DNA of 64,000 nucleotides, from positions 62,001 through 126,000 of the forward strand of contig NZ_NMQR01000006.1 of assembly GCF_003545805.1 (NCBI RefSeq). The letters run 5' to 3'. Of the stretch, positions 30,644 to 40,728 are shown one piece after another. Within the stretch, counting starts at the first letter, position 1, and the number at the start of each line of letters is the position of its first letter. This DNA is from Photorhabdus sp. CRCIA-P01. GTDB taxonomy: Bacteria; Pseudomonadota; Gammaproteobacteria; Enterobacterales; Enterobacteriaceae. A program made the translations under genes and the position numbers. The notes under the pieces are model-generated. The model was given only the letters and a program-made list of their open reading frames with translations. It was not told the origin of the DNA and made no database searches.

Positions 30644-31639
30644 TCACACTCCGACCAAAGCCAACACCGTTACCCACATTGGGCCTTTACCTACTGGATA
30701 GCGCGCCAATTCAGTCAATTTACCGGTATATTTATCAATAGAAGAGACTGAAATATGGTCAGACTTTTGACCGGATGCAATCAGATATTTTCCGCTATGA
30801 TCGATAGCAAAACCACGCGGCTGAGTTTCGGTTTTATAGTAACCAGCCAAAGTCAAATTAAAACCATCTGGCGAAATAACAAAATGGCTGATCAAACTTG
30901 AAGTCCGTTCACTGGTATAAAGGTGACGACCATCCGGTGTAATATGAATATCCGCAGACCAACGAACACCCGCTAAATCTGCCGGCAATGAATCAATCGT
31001 CTGAACAGTCCGGTATTTTTCCCACTTGCGGTAAACATCCACCGTAGAATCCAGTTCATTAATACAATAAATCACCTGCTGATTTGGATGAAATTCCATA
31101 TGACGAGGACCCGCATCCATTGTCGTAATGATTTCCTCAGCACGTTTTTCTGTCAGATAACCCTCTTCTGCCATCTCAAAAATTCGGATGCGATCTTCTT
31201 TCAGACAAGGAACCAATAGTTGTTTATTATCCCAGTCAATATTAGCCGAATGCGGTGCTTGCAAGCCTGCAATAACCTGAACAGGTTCACCCACAATACC
31301 CTGTTCGTCAATTAGACTGACACTCAGATTGTTATAACTATAAGAAGCAGAGAACAGAAAGCGACCTTGTTTATCAGTAGAGATATGAGTCGGACTACCC
31401 GGTATTGATGAAATCCCCTGTTGTGCTAGTTCCCCTCTAGAGCCAATCTGGTAAGTGACAATACTGAATTGTGGCCGGATGCCAACATAAAGATGTTTAC
31501 CATCCGGGCTAACCACCATTGGTTGTACTTCCCCCGGTACATCAACTGTCTGAATGAGTGATAACTCACCTTCATTATTCAGGCTCCAAACATGAATCTG
31601 ACAACTGTTTGGACTCGCCGTATAAACCACTTGTTTCAT
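30644..31639 (-). CDS. pgl: 6-phosphogluconolactonase Pgl (YbhE)
   Basis: 331 residues; a seven-bladed beta-propeller lactonase of the pentose phosphate pathway. Start at 31639 ([10 protein letters not shown]) is chosen because AAGGAG precedes it by 5 bases and E. coli Pgl begins at the same place. Repeats such as [31 protein letters not shown] and [13 protein letters not shown] mark the blades, and [17 protein letters not shown] is conserved near the C-terminus. Confidence 0.94.
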   Translation of the reverse strand: MKQVVYTASPNSCQIHVWSLNNEGELSLIQTVDVPGEVQPMVVSPDGKHLYVGIRPQFSIVTYQIGSRGELAQQGISSIPGSPTHISTDKQGRFLFSASYSYNNLSVSLIDEQGIVGEPVQVIAGLQAPHSANIDWDNKQLLVPCLKEDRIRIFEMAEEGYLTEKRAEEIITTMDAGPRHMEFHPNQQVIYCINELDSTVDVYRKWEKYRTVQTIDSLPADLAGVRWSADIHITPDGRHLYTSERTSSLISHFVISPDGFNLTLAGYYKTETQPRGFAIDHSGKYLIASGQKSDHISVSSIDKYTGKLTELARYPVGKGPMWVTVLALVGV

Positions 31640-31786
31640 CTTCACTCCTTAATTATCCATTACCATTTTATTGAGCTATCGCGACGCTGTATTGGTTTTA
31701 TCGGTTAAACTCACCGCACAATTGGTGTAGCTTTATTCAGCTCCAATGTAATATCTTTAGATTATATATAGTTATGAGGCTAATTT

Positions 31787-32605
31787 ATGTCATATCGTAT
31801 CATTGCACTGGATCTGGATGGTTCACTACTCGATCCTCAAAAGAATATCCTGCCAGAATCACTCATTGTACTAAATGAAGCACGTAAAGCGGGTATTAAG
31901 GTGCTCATTGCCACTGGCCGTCATCATGTCGCTATCCACCCCTTTTATCAGGCTTTGCGACTCGATACTCCTGTTATCTGTTGTAATGGTACTTATCTGT
32001 ATGATTACCATGAAAAGAAAGTGTTAGCCTCAGATCCATTGTCAACTCAGGAAGCTATAAAAGTTCTCACCCACTTAAAAAACACAGATATTCACCGTCT
32101 GATGTATGTGGATGATGCCATGTTATATGAAGAACCGTATGACACAGTTGTCCGTACCATGAAATGGTCTGAAACCCTACCTGAATCTCAACGCCCAACT
32201 ATGCGACATGTTAATAGCTTTCAACATGCTCTTGACGAAGTACAGTCTATCTGGAAATTTGCAACCTGTTCTCCTGATTTAGTAAAACTGCGGGAAGTGA
32301 CTGCACAAATCGCAAATGACACAGGTCTTTCGTGTGAATGGTCATGGTTCGATCAGGTGGATATTACCAAGAAAGGTAACAGTAAAGGTATGCGCTTGAA
32401 ACAGTGGGTTGAATCACAGGGAATGAGGATGAAAGATGTCATTGCCTTTGGTGATAACTTTAATGACCTGAGCATGCTGAAAACCGCCGGACTCGGTGTC
32501 GCTATGGGTAACAGTGTGGATGCGATTAAAGAACAAGCCGATCTGGTAACACTGGATAATACTCAGCCAGGTATTGCCGAAGTTATTCGCAAGTACGTGC
32601 TCTAA
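31787..32605 (+). CDS. ybhA: HAD-family sugar/pyridoxal phosphatase YbhA
   Basis: 272 residues, the same length as E. coli YbhA. The HAD motifs are DLDGSLLD (nucleophile D9), ATGRH, lysine in the ITKKGNSKG stretch, and GDNFNDLSML. This is a Cof-type IIB enzyme; the E. coli protein hydrolyses pyridoxal phosphate and sugar phosphates in vitro. It stands alone, between pgl and the mod operon as in E. coli. Confidence 0.92.
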   Translation: MSYRIIALDLDGSLLDPQKNILPESLIVLNEARKAGIKVLIATGRHHVAIHPFYQALRLDTPVICCNGTYLYDYHEKKVLASDPLSTQEAIKVLTHLKNTDIHRLMYVDDAMLYEEPYDTVVRTMKWSETLPESQRPTMRHVNSFQHALDEVQSIWKFATCSPDLVKLREVTAQIANDTGLSCEWSWFDQVDITKKGNSKGMRLKQWVESQGMRMKDVIAFGDNFNDLSMLKTAGLGVAMGNSVDAIKEQADLVTLDNTQPGIAEVIRKYVL

Positions 32606-32664
32606 TCGCTTGTCTGACAAAATCACCGTCCGGGGACCCCCTCAATAGGCTCCCCGTTGTCATT

Positions 32665-32792
32665 TATACCCGTCCTCTTTCAAGTTGCCTCTTTGTTGGC
32701 TGCACTCACTCACCCCGGTCACATCGTTATCTATGCTCCCGGGGATTCGCTCCCTTGCCGTCGCGATCCATCTTGAAATCCATTGGGTATAT
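32665..32792. repeat. ERIC-type palindromic repeat
   Basis: Full-length ERIC of the CCGGGG subfamily between the converging ybhA and modC genes, ending 8 bases before the modC stop. Confidence 0.9.
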
Positions 32793-32800
32793 CATTGAGA

Positions 32801-33865
32801 TTACAGTTGTCGATGAAGAGAAACACTTTTTATCTGAGCATAAAGCCACTGCCCAGGCCGCAAATTAAGTTCATCCCTTGCCCACGGAGTGATGCTTGCC
32901 CATAAATAGTGACCACTCAGTGCCAATTTGACATCGACTTGCCCATTATCATCAAAAAATTCAACCACTTTCACAGCTAAAACATTACGGATACTACTGC
33001 CGCGAGGAGGTTCCAATACTAATGAAACATCTGAAGCATCTATTCTGATACGCAAATCAGTTCCCGGTTGAACATCAATTTTCGGCAACCATAAAGCCTG
33101 GTCAGCTAGCGCTACCGCAGTCATTTCATAACGATTATGATGTTCAACCATTGAAACATTCAGAATACTGCTAAGGGTGTCTTTTTGTAACCAAAGACGT
33201 AATGCACTACTGGACCAAACCTCTTCCAATGTTCCTGTTGCCCTGACTTTTCCACTATCCATGACGAGTACATTTTCTGCCAGGCGAAGAATCTCATCCA
33301 GATTATGACTGACATACAAAATCGGTATGTTGACCTCTTCAGATAACCTTTCAAGATAAGGCAATAGTTCTCTTTTACGAGGGAGATCCAACGATGCCAA
33401 CGGTTCATCCATTAACAGCAGATCAGGTGCCGTCAATAAAGCACGACCGATAGCAACCCGCTGCTTTTCACCGCCGGACAAGGTAAGAGGAAAACGAGAT
33501 AGTAAATGCTCAATTCCTAGCAAACTAATAATGCTATCAAATTCTGGCTTCATCACCAGAGACATTCCGTATTGAAGATTACCTTTTACTCGATAATGAG
33601 GAAAAAGCCGGGCATCCTGAAAAACATAGCCTATACGACGCTGCTCTGGTGGCAAGCAGGTACCCTTTGCAATATCGACCAGCACATGATCATTAAGGAC
33701 AATCCGCCCTTTATGTGGGCGTATCAAACCGGCAATAACATTTATCAGTGACGTTTTCCCAGCGCCTGAAAGGCCAAAAACAGCCGTGATCCCCTCTGTA
33801 GGTAGCTGTGTGCTGACCTGTAAATGAAGATCACCAAGTTGTTGCTCAAAATCCAGCTCTAACAT
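32801..33865 (-). CDS. modC: Molybdate ABC transporter ATP-binding protein ModC
   Basis: 354 residues from 33865 ([11 protein letters not shown]), chosen because GGGAG stands 5 bases upstream and E. coli ModC begins alike. Walker A is GLSGAGKTS, signature LSGGEKQRV, Walker [13 protein letters not shown], and VSHNLDEI carries the switch histidine. The C-terminal TOBE/MOP domain (about 290-354) binds molybdate and allows trans-inhibition. The ATG overlaps the modB stop by 7 bases. Confidence 0.95.
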   Translation of the reverse strand: MLELDFEQQLGDLHLQVSTQLPTEGITAVFGLSGAGKTSLINVIAGLIRPHKGRIVLNDHVLVDIAKGTCLPPEQRRIGYVFQDARLFPHYRVKGNLQYGMSLVMKPEFDSIISLLGIEHLLSRFPLTLSGGEKQRVAIGRALLTAPDLLLMDEPLASLDLPRKRELLPYLERLSEEVNIPILYVSHNLDEILRLAENVLVMDSGKVRATGTLEEVWSSSALRLWLQKDTLSSILNVSMVEHHNRYEMTAVALADQALWLPKIDVQPGTDLRIRIDASDVSLVLEPPRGSSIRNVLAVKVVEFFDDNGQVDVKLALSGHYLWASITPWARDELNLRPGQWLYAQIKSVSLHRQL

Positions 33866-34566
33866 GTTGCTCCCAGGCGTCTTCTTCCCCAACGGGTTAA
33901 CCATTCAGAAATCATCAGTGATATCAACGCCAGAATAATAGCAATGACACACAAACGAGCCGCAGCCATTTCTGCTCCGGGTATTTCAATCAAGGTATAC
34001 ATTGCCAAAGGGATTGTCCGCGTTTCGCCTGGAATATTGGATACAAAAGTGATAGTTGCGCCAAATTCACCCAATGAACGGGCAAATGCCAAAACAGTGC
34101 CCACAATAACCCCAGGCAAAGAGAGCGGCAATGTGATAGTAAAAAATACCTTAAACGGATTCGCTCCCAAAGTACGAGCAGCCTGTTCCAGCCGCCGATC
34201 GACACCTTCCAGCGCCAGACGTATCGCTCTGACCATCAATGGAAAAGCAACAATAGCCGAAGCCAATGCAGCACCACGCCAACTGAATGTAAAGCTGATC
34301 CCAAACCAGTCATATAACCATTCACCGATAAATCCTCGACGCCCCATGCTGATCAACAGCAAATAACCCACTACCACGGGTGGTAACACCAGTGGCAGAT
34401 GGATAATACTGTCGAGTAATGATTTACCAGGAAACTGGAAACGAGCAAGAATCCACGCCATTAAAATCCCAAATGGCAGACTAAGTAATACCGCCATACC
34501 TGAAACTTCCAGACTCAGGATAATGGCTTGCCATTCGTATTCACTCAACATAACCAAAAAATCCAT
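33859..34566 (-). CDS. modB: Molybdate ABC transporter permease ModB
   Basis: 235 residues with about five membrane helices. The coupling motif [21 protein letters not shown], about residue 140, and [14 protein letters not shown] match E. coli ModB. Start at 34566 is 3 bases after the modA stop; a second ATG at 34551 aligns with the E. coli start (MLSEYEWQ) and cannot be excluded. Confidence 0.94.
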   Translation of the reverse strand: MDFLVMLSEYEWQAIILSLEVSGMAVLLSLPFGILMAWILARFQFPGKSLLDSIIHLPLVLPPVVVGYLLLISMGRRGFIGEWLYDWFGISFTFSWRGAALASAIVAFPLMVRAIRLALEGVDRRLEQAARTLGANPFKVFFTITLPLSLPGVIVGTVLAFARSLGEFGATITFVSNIPGETRTIPLAMYTLIEIPGAEMAAARLCVIAIILALISLMISEWLTRWGRRRLGATC

Positions 34567-34568
34567 TC

Positions 34569-35339
34569 CTAAAGCGGGTGAAAACCGTAACGTTTAAAAA
34601 TTGCAACGGCTTCAGGGGTTTTCAGATATCCATAAAAATCGAGAACAGTGGGATTACTATGGTCTTTGATTATCGCCATTGGGTATTCAATAGGTTTGTG
34701 GCTCTCTGCTGGGAAAATCCCTACCACTTTGACTTTATCACTCGCAACGACATCTGAACCATAAACAATGCCCAACGGAACTTCCGCACGTTCCACCAGC
34801 GCCAAACCACTGCGCACATTACTGGTCCGCGCTAGCAGGGGATTAACCGTCTCCCATGCTCCCAAATATTGCAGAGACTCTTTAGCGTAAATACCCACTG
34901 GAACATGATCTGGATCACCAACAGCAAAACGACCGCCCTCTAATAAGGATTCCCATTTGGTTTCTTTATTAATATCAACTTTATTGAGTCTACTCGCTTT
35001 CGGTGCGATCAGAACCAGTTGATTTCCCAACATAGTCAACCGAGTTTCATCAATAATCAGTTTCTTCTCGGCAACATAATCCATCCACTGTTGATCAGCA
35101 GAAATAAAAATATCCGCCGGCGCACCTTGCTCAATCTGGCGAGCCAAAGTGGAAGATGAAGCATAAGAAGCCACCACTTCACCTTTTTGCTCTCGCTTAT
35201 ACAGCGCCGCAATATCATCAAGTGCATTAGTCAACGAGGCAGCCGCGAATAACGTGACTTTTTCCGTAGCCCACACTTGCCACGTCAAAGCAAAAGAAAC
35301 GACAACGCCGACTAGCAGTTTGCCAAAACTCTTTTTCAT
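34569..35339 (-). CDS. modA: Molybdate-binding periplasmic protein ModA
   Basis: 256 residues with a Sec signal peptide (basic MKKSFGK, hydrophobic core, probable cleavage after AWA-type ...QVWA). The mature protein starts EKVTLFAAASLTNALDDI; the conserved serines and the late tyrosine in GIVYGSDV are oxyanion ligands in ModA. First gene of modABC; a ModE-type operator precedes it. Confidence 0.95.
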   Translation of the reverse strand: MKKSFGKLLVGVVVSFALTWQVWATEKVTLFAAASLTNALDDIAALYKREQKGEVVASYASSSTLARQIEQGAPADIFISADQQWMDYVAEKKLIIDETRLTMLGNQLVLIAPKASRLNKVDINKETKWESLLEGGRFAVGDPDHVPVGIYAKESLQYLGAWETVNPLLARTSNVRSGLALVERAEVPLGIVYGSDVVASDKVKVVGIFPAESHKPIEYPMAIIKDHSNPTVLDFYGYLKTPEAVAIFKRYGFHPL

Positions 35340-35370
35340 TTGTTTTCCACCTGTTTCTTACCCATCAGTT

Positions 35371-35394
35371 CGTTGTGTATAACAAGATATAACG
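35371..35394 (-). promoter_or_regulatory. Candidate ModE operator upstream of modA
   Basis: CGTTGTGTATAACAAGATATAACG is palindromic in its outer parts (CGTT.T.TA and TATAACG), as in the ModE box of E. coli modA. It ends about 30 bases from the modA start, where bound ModE-molybdate would block transcription. Confidence 0.65.
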
Positions 35395-35446
35395 TCAATT
35401 GGAAGAGTGTTCCAATATTAATCGGCAAATTGCGAGCAACTTTTAC

Positions 35447-35574
35447 TATACCCTTCATCTTTCAAGCTGCTGCTTTGTTGGCTGCTTTCACTCACCCCAG
35501 TCACATCGTTATCTATGCTCCTGGGGATTCATTCACTTGCCGCCGCGCTGCAACTCGAAATCTATTAGGTATAT
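35447..35574. repeat. ERIC-type palindromic repeat
   Basis: Full-length ERIC of the CTGGGG subfamily about 50 bases upstream of the ModE box. It separates modA from acrZ. Confidence 0.9.
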
Positions 35575-35710
35575 CTAATTTAATTCGAAGTAAAATACTG
35601 TAATAGAAAAACCAAATGAATAAAATTGAACTGATTATGATTAATTAAGACAAATTACCCGGTTAATCACCGGGTAATCAGAATAGCATCTGGTGTAAAA
35701 AATATTAGTT

Positions 35711-35845
35711 TTACTTTTCGGAACGGCCAATACGGGAAACGATATTAAACAGTTCCCCAAGACCATAAATTAAACCTAAAATTCCAGCCATCACTACCGG
35801 TACCATGACCAGGGCGAAAGCCATACTTTTAATCAACTCAAACAT
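35711..35845 (-). CDS. acrZ: AcrZ, small AcrB-associated membrane protein
   Basis: 44 residues from the ATG at 35845 ([20 protein letters not shown]), with GAGG at proper spacing; the longer upstream frame is not conserved. A single membrane helix covers most of the protein, followed by GLGELFNI, as in E. coli AcrZ (49 residues), which binds AcrB and changes export of some drugs. Position between modA and modE matches E. coli. Confidence 0.9.
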   Translation of the reverse strand: MFELIKSMAFALVMVPVVMAGILGLIYGLGELFNIVSRIGRSEK

Positions 35846-36027
35846 GGTAGCCTCACACAATGGCTCATTAAATGAGCCAGCAACATAACACATTTTTAAC
35901 CATAGCGGGTAATACCGCTATAATTAGTACCATTCTAGACAAAGACAGACAACTGTAACCGGCTAAACGTGCGTTTTTCGGGTTAGCCTATAAAAATTTA
36001 CGATTATATTTACTAAAAAAAACTATC

Positions 36028-36819
36028 ATGCAAGCCGAAATTCTACTGACACTGAAATTACAACAACGGTTATTCGCAGATCCACGGCGAATATTATTAC
36101 TAAAACAGATTAAAGCAACGGGTTCTATCAGTCAGGGAGCAAAACTGGCTGGCATCAGTTATAAAAGTGCTTGGGACGCAATTAACGAAATGAATCAGTT
36201 GGCAGATGAAATACTGGTAGACCGTGCTACAGGTGGTAAGGGAGGCGGCGGGACAAATCTTACCCATTATGGCGAACGTCTATTGCAACTTTACGATCTA
36301 CTGACACAAATTCAGCAAAAAGCCTTTGATGTGCTAAAAGATGACCAACTTCCCCTCGACAGTCTGTTAGCGGCAATTTCCCGTTTTTCTCTGCAAACCA
36401 GCGCCCGTAACCAATTCTTTGGCACAATTACTGACCGTGACCATAATCAGGTGCAACAACATATCCGCATCTTGCTGGCAGATGGTCAAACATCACTGAA
36501 TGCGGCATTAACAGAACAAAGCGCTAACCGTCTCGGTTTGGTAACAGGTAAGGAGGTATTGGCACTCATTAAAGCGCCTTGGGTGAAACTCACTAAAGAG
36601 CAGTTCTATATCAGTCATTTCGACAATGCCCTGACAGGGCTGATCAGTAAAATTGAAACGGGCGAAGAGAACACAGAAATTATTATTGTTCTTGATGGCG
36701 GTGAAATCCTCTGCTCTACTCTGCCCAATCAAGAAGCAAATAACCTGAAACTACATGCTGGAGATAAAATCACTGCACTTTTTAATGCTGACCAAGTCAT
36801 TATTGCAACTCTATGTTAA
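36028..36819 (+). CDS. modE: Molybdate-responsive transcriptional regulator ModE
   Basis: 263 residues. N-terminal winged helix (about 1-110) with SISQGAKLAGISYKSAWDAI and the TGGKGGGG wing; C-terminal tandem MOP domains (SARNQFFGTI, LIKAPWV) bind molybdate. With molybdate, ModE represses modABC and activates molybdoenzyme genes. Divergent from acrZ. Confidence 0.96.
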   Translation: MQAEILLTLKLQQRLFADPRRILLLKQIKATGSISQGAKLAGISYKSAWDAINEMNQLADEILVDRATGGKGGGGTNLTHYGERLLQLYDLLTQIQQKAFDVLKDDQLPLDSLLAAISRFSLQTSARNQFFGTITDRDHNQVQQHIRILLADGQTSLNAALTEQSANRLGLVTGKEVLALIKAPWVKLTKEQFYISHFDNALTGLISKIETGEENTEIIIVLDGGEILCSTLPNQEANNLKLHAGDKITALFNADQVIIATLC

Positions 36820-36995
36820 GAATTGACCCTATTATCACTGAGCAATTCGGAATATCCAGGAATATTATAGTATTACATACCTTACATATCCCCTAGTGTC
36901 CGATATTAAATGTTAATTAAAAGTTAATATTGACATTCTGCGGTATTCCGCTTATTTGTGGGAAGAGATTTGCGTTACTTAAAAAGGAATAAAAG

Positions 36996-38471
36996 ATGTC
37001 TGAATTGCAAATAACGCAAGGCTGCTTCCGTTTAAGTGATACTCGTACCTTGCAGTTATCATCACTAAAAATAGCCTCCGGCGAAAATTGGGCTTTTATT
37101 GGTGCTAATGGTAGCGGAAAATCATCATTGGCCCGTGCGCTTTCAAATGAATTAGTCCTACTTTCCGGTGAACGAAATTGCTCATTTCGCAGGTGCGCCC
37201 GCGTCTCTCAAGAACAATTACAAAAACTGACAGAAGAAGAATGGCAACGTAATAATACTGATATGCTCAGTGATGATGAAGATGATACCGGTCACACTGC
37301 GGCAGAAATTATCCAGATTTATCATAAAGATAATGAACTTTGCCTAGAGCTAGCAAAACAGTTCGGTATTATGGATTTACTTTCCCGTCGCTTTAAATAT
37401 CTTTCTACCGGTGAAACCCACAAGACATTACTTTGCCAGGCACTAATGGCTTCACCTGATTTGCTGATTCTTGATGAACCTTTTAATGGCCTTGATCCAT
37501 TCGCCCGTGGTCAACTCGCTGAATTACTGGAAAAATTGTCATCAAAAGGAATCGTTTTGGTACTTATCCTTAACCGGTTCAGTGAAATCCCAGATTTTGT
37601 TGATCAGATTGGCGTACTAGCGGGTTGCCAGCTAACCTCTGTTGGCATCAAAGAAAAAGTGATGGCAGATTCACTGGTGTCTCAACTGGCACACAGTGAA
37701 AAACTGAACGGTATTGATTTACCTGAAACAGATGAACTTCCTGTCGATAATCAGCTACCGCCCGATCAACCGCTGATTATCCTACGTAACGGTATCGTTC
37801 AGTATAATGATCAGCCAATTTTGCATGGACTAGATTGGCAAGTAAATTCAGGTGAACATTGGCAGATTATTGGCCCAAATGGTGCCGGAAAATCAACGCT
37901 TTTGAGTCTGATTACCGGAGATCATCCTCAAGGCTACAGTAATGAGCTGATCCTTTTTGGCCGCCAACGCGGTAGTGGCGAAACCATTTGGGATATCAAA
38001 CGCCATATTGGTTATATCAGCAACAGTATTCATCTGGAATATCGTGTCAGTATCAGCGTTCGTAATGTGATTCTATCCGGTTTCTTCGATTCAATTGGTC
38101 TTTATCAAACAGTATCGGATCACCAGCAGCAACTTGCTGATGAATGGCTAACTTTACTGGGATTATCGGCTCAGATTGCCAACGGCCCGTTTCACAGCCT
38201 TTCATGGGGACAACAACGACTTGTTCTGATAGCTCGCGCACTGGTTAAACATCCGGCTTTATTAATCCTTGATGAACCTCTGCAAGGGCTTGATCCCCTC
38301 AACCGCCAGTTAATATTACGTTTTATTGATATCATGATTGCTGACGGTGATACTCAGCTACTGTTTGTTTCTCATCATCAGGAAGATGCGCCGCAATGCA
38401 TTACTCACCGACTGATATTTATTCCTGATGGTGATCTATACTGCTACAAAACGGAGAAAGTTTCTGATTGA
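36996..38471 (+). CDS. modF: Double ABC ATPase ModF
   Basis: 491 residues with two ABC modules: Walker A GANGSGKS and GPNGAGKS; Walker B LLILDEPFNGLD and LLILDEPLQGLD. The first signature is LSTGETHK and the second LSWGQQRL. ModF (historically PhrA) lies downstream of modE in E. coli; its role is unclear, as it has no membrane partner. Here a 176-base gap separates it from modE, so it may have its own promoter. Confidence 0.92.
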   Translation: MSELQITQGCFRLSDTRTLQLSSLKIASGENWAFIGANGSGKSSLARALSNELVLLSGERNCSFRRCARVSQEQLQKLTEEEWQRNNTDMLSDDEDDTGHTAAEIIQIYHKDNELCLELAKQFGIMDLLSRRFKYLSTGETHKTLLCQALMASPDLLILDEPFNGLDPFARGQLAELLEKLSSKGIVLVLILNRFSEIPDFVDQIGVLAGCQLTSVGIKEKVMADSLVSQLAHSEKLNGIDLPETDELPVDNQLPPDQPLIILRNGIVQYNDQPILHGLDWQVNSGEHWQIIGPNGAGKSTLLSLITGDHPQGYSNELILFGRQRGSGETIWDIKRHIGYISNSIHLEYRVSISVRNVILSGFFDSIGLYQTVSDHQQQLADEWLTLLGLSAQIANGPFHSLSWGQQRLVLIARALVKHPALLILDEPLQGLDPLNRQLILRFIDIMIADGDTQLLFVSHHQEDAPQCITHRLIFIPDGDLYCYKTEKVSD

Positions 38472-38481
38472 TTTCTGATAG

Positions 38482-38500
38482 TTCCCCGTTATGCGGGGAT
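38482..38500 (+). terminator. Hairpin after modF
   Basis: TCCCCG-TTATG-CGGGGA, about 10 bases after the modF stop, without a clear T-run. The rest of the gap to 38767 is AT-rich and holds nothing recognisable. Confidence 0.45.
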
Positions 38501-38767
38501 CTACTCATGAGTCTAGCCAATTTTCATCAACATTATTATCACAGCCATTTCTATCAGTAACCTTAATGAGCCGGTCAATTATTAACCAAATAATCTGAAT
38601 TAAGGAACGATTATTACCAGCAGAAGAACTTCTCCGACCAGTGAAAAAATCATCGCAATTTAATTACCATACATTATTATTTTTTGCTCACTAAATAACA
38701 TCCATCATCGATTTTTGGTCTGCTTTTCAGATCATTTTTTAATTTGTTAAAAATAAAGGGAAATTAC

Positions 38768-39595
38768 ATGATTTGGGGTTTACTTGCTACATCACTAGCG
38801 TTATTAGCTATACACCGCACTACTGCACTTATTGTTCTACTGGTTGCGGTTATTACCGGATTCGTCACGCAAGTTATGATTTATCCGGCAATTGCCACTA
38901 TTGCGATTATTTTTTTGTTAGGTGCGCTACGTCTCTATTTTCAGCAAAATAACGTCATTAAAATAACCACTGAGCTGCTATTGCTCGCTTTTGGTATCGC
39001 GTTATTCCTGCATCTGATCCCAGGTTTTCACAACCTGAAATATCTCGATAAAGTTCAGGTAGGACCTCATAGCGCCCCATTCTCAATGTATTTCAACTTT
39101 GATAAAGCACTCATTCCTTTCCTGCTGCTATGTTGCATGCCTGGCCTGTTTACAACAAAGCCTCTGACCAAAATTCGGCCTTATGCATGGATAATCTTAG
39201 CTATTGCTATTCCTGTATTGTTAAGCATAGCAACAGCTCTAGGCGGGCTCGCGGTTGAACTGCATATGCCACAATGGTTACCGATGTTTATACTGGCAAA
39301 TATTTTCTTCGTTTCTCTGGCAGAAGAAGCGCTATTCCGTGGCTATATCCAACAGAGGTTAAGTCAGTGGATTAACCCCTATTTTGCCCTGATCATCACT
39401 GCCTTGATTTTTGGTGGCGCACACTTCGTCGGCGGCCCATTACTGATGATTTTTGCTACTCTGGCAGGATTAATATACGGGCTGGCATGGATGTGGAGTG
39501 GCCGTCTTTGGGTTGCTGTTGGGTTCCACTTCGCGCTCAATTTGGTTCATTTGCTGTTCTTTACTTACCCAATCAAGTTGGTAACCGTACTATAA
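38768..39595 (+). CDS. CPBP-family intramembrane metalloprotease-like protein
   Basis: 275 residues from ATG 38768, preceded by AAAGGGA; an in-frame TTG at 38744 would bury this site. About eight membrane helices. The CPBP (Abi) motifs are present: EEALFRG (EExxxR) near residue 195, FGGAHF, and HFALNLVH. Members include Rce1-like proteases and bacteriocin self-immunity proteins. No bacteriocin gene is next to it; the gene has no close counterpart at this place in E. coli. Confidence 0.8.
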   Translation: MIWGLLATSLALLAIHRTTALIVLLVAVITGFVTQVMIYPAIATIAIIFLLGALRLYFQQNNVIKITTELLLLAFGIALFLHLIPGFHNLKYLDKVQVGPHSAPFSMYFNFDKALIPFLLLCCMPGLFTTKPLTKIRPYAWIILAIAIPVLLSIATALGGLAVELHMPQWLPMFILANIFFVSLAEEALFRGYIQQRLSQWINPYFALIITALIFGGAHFVGGPLLMIFATLAGLIYGLAWMWSGRLWVAVGFHFALNLVHLLFFTYPIKLVTVL

Positions 39596-39677
39596 CGTGT
39601 CAAACTTGCACGGTATCTATTTCAGCAATCTGCAAAAAATTCAGATCTTCAAACAAATAAAGTTTGGAACAAGACTA

Positions 39678-39804
39678 TATACCCTATGGATTTCAAGATG
39701 CATCGAGGCGGCAAGGGAGCGAATCCCCGGGAGCATAGATAACTATGTGATCGGGGTGAGTGAGTGCAGTCAACAAAGAGGCAACTTGAAAGATAACGGG
39801 TATA
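39678..39804. repeat. ERIC-type repeat, inverted relative to the others
   Basis: Full-length ERIC of the CCGGGG subfamily in reverse orientation (begins TATACCCTATGGATTTC, ends ACGGGTATA), about 75 bases before gpmA. Confidence 0.9.
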
Positions 39805-39879
39805 GATTGCGGTTCTGGTGCATAGGGCAATATAATGCGCTCAGTTATCATTAAGTTTGATTTTTAAGGAGTTTAAGCT

Positions 39880-40632
39880 ATGGCTGTCACTAAACTGGTT
39901 CTGGTAAGACATGGCGAAAGCGAGTGGAACAAAGAAAACCGTTTCACTGGCTGGACTGACGTCGCGTTATCTGAAAAAGGTCGCGCCGAAGCTCAACAAG
40001 CAGGGCAACTGTTGAAAGAAGAAGGTTTTGTTTTTGATTTTGCCTACACCTCCGTCCTAAAACGCGCTATCCATACGCTGTGGAACATTCTGGATCAAGT
40101 TGATCAACAGTGGTTACCTGTTGAAAAAAGTTGGAAACTGAATGAACGTCATTATGGTGCTCTGCAAGGTCTGGACAAATCAGAAACCGCAGCTAAATAC
40201 GGCGATGATCAGGTTAAACTGTGGCGTCGTGGTTTTGCTATCACCCCACCAGATTTAACTAAAGATGATGAACGTTTCCCAGGCCATGATCCACGTTATG
40301 CGAATCTGAAACCAGAAGAGTTACCCGTGACTGAAAGCCTGGCAACGACTATTGAACGCGTGATCCCTTATTGGGAAGACGTTATCAAACCGCGGGTTGC
40401 TCAAGGTGAGAAAGTGATTATCGCAGCGCATGGTAATTCTTTGCGTGCTTTAGTTAAATATCTGGATAATAGGAGCGAAGAAGCTATTCTTGAGCTGAAT
40501 ATCCCAACAGCAGTACCTTTGGTTTATGAATTCGACGAAAACATGAAACCAATCAAACATTACTATCTGGGTAACGCTGATGAAATTGCAGCAAAAGCCG
40601 CCGCAGTGGCAAACCAAGGTAAGGCGAAATAA
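39880..40632 (+). CDS. gpmA: 2,3-bisphosphoglycerate-dependent phosphoglycerate mutase GpmA
   Basis: 250 residues; interconverts 3- and 2-phosphoglycerate in glycolysis. [10 protein letters not shown] holds the phosphorylated His11; [11 protein letters not shown] and [10 protein letters not shown] hold the other active-site residues. AAGGAG precedes the ATG. A strong terminator follows. Confidence 0.97.
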   Translation: MAVTKLVLVRHGESEWNKENRFTGWTDVALSEKGRAEAQQAGQLLKEEGFVFDFAYTSVLKRAIHTLWNILDQVDQQWLPVEKSWKLNERHYGALQGLDKSETAAKYGDDQVKLWRRGFAITPPDLTKDDERFPGHDPRYANLKPEELPVTESLATTIERVIPYWEDVIKPRVAQGEKVIIAAHGNSLRALVKYLDNRSEEAILELNIPTAVPLVYEFDENMKPIKHYYLGNADEIAAKAAAVANQGKAK

Positions 40633-40680
40633 TTCATTGCCTATAGAAAATTGCTGACACTCTATTTTCCAGCAAACATA

Positions 40681-40711
40681 AAAAACCGGAGTTGTCGATT
40701 CCGGTTTTTTT
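40681..40711. terminator. Bidirectional terminator between gpmA and aroG
   Basis: AAAAACCGGA and TCCGGTTTTTTT arms around a short loop, with A- and T-runs serving both converging genes. Confidence 0.85.
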
Positions 40712-40728
40712 ACATTGGAAAAATGTTA

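Noticed and set aside
39597-39854. 85-residue ORF before gpmA
   Set aside because: Largely translated ERIC sequence.
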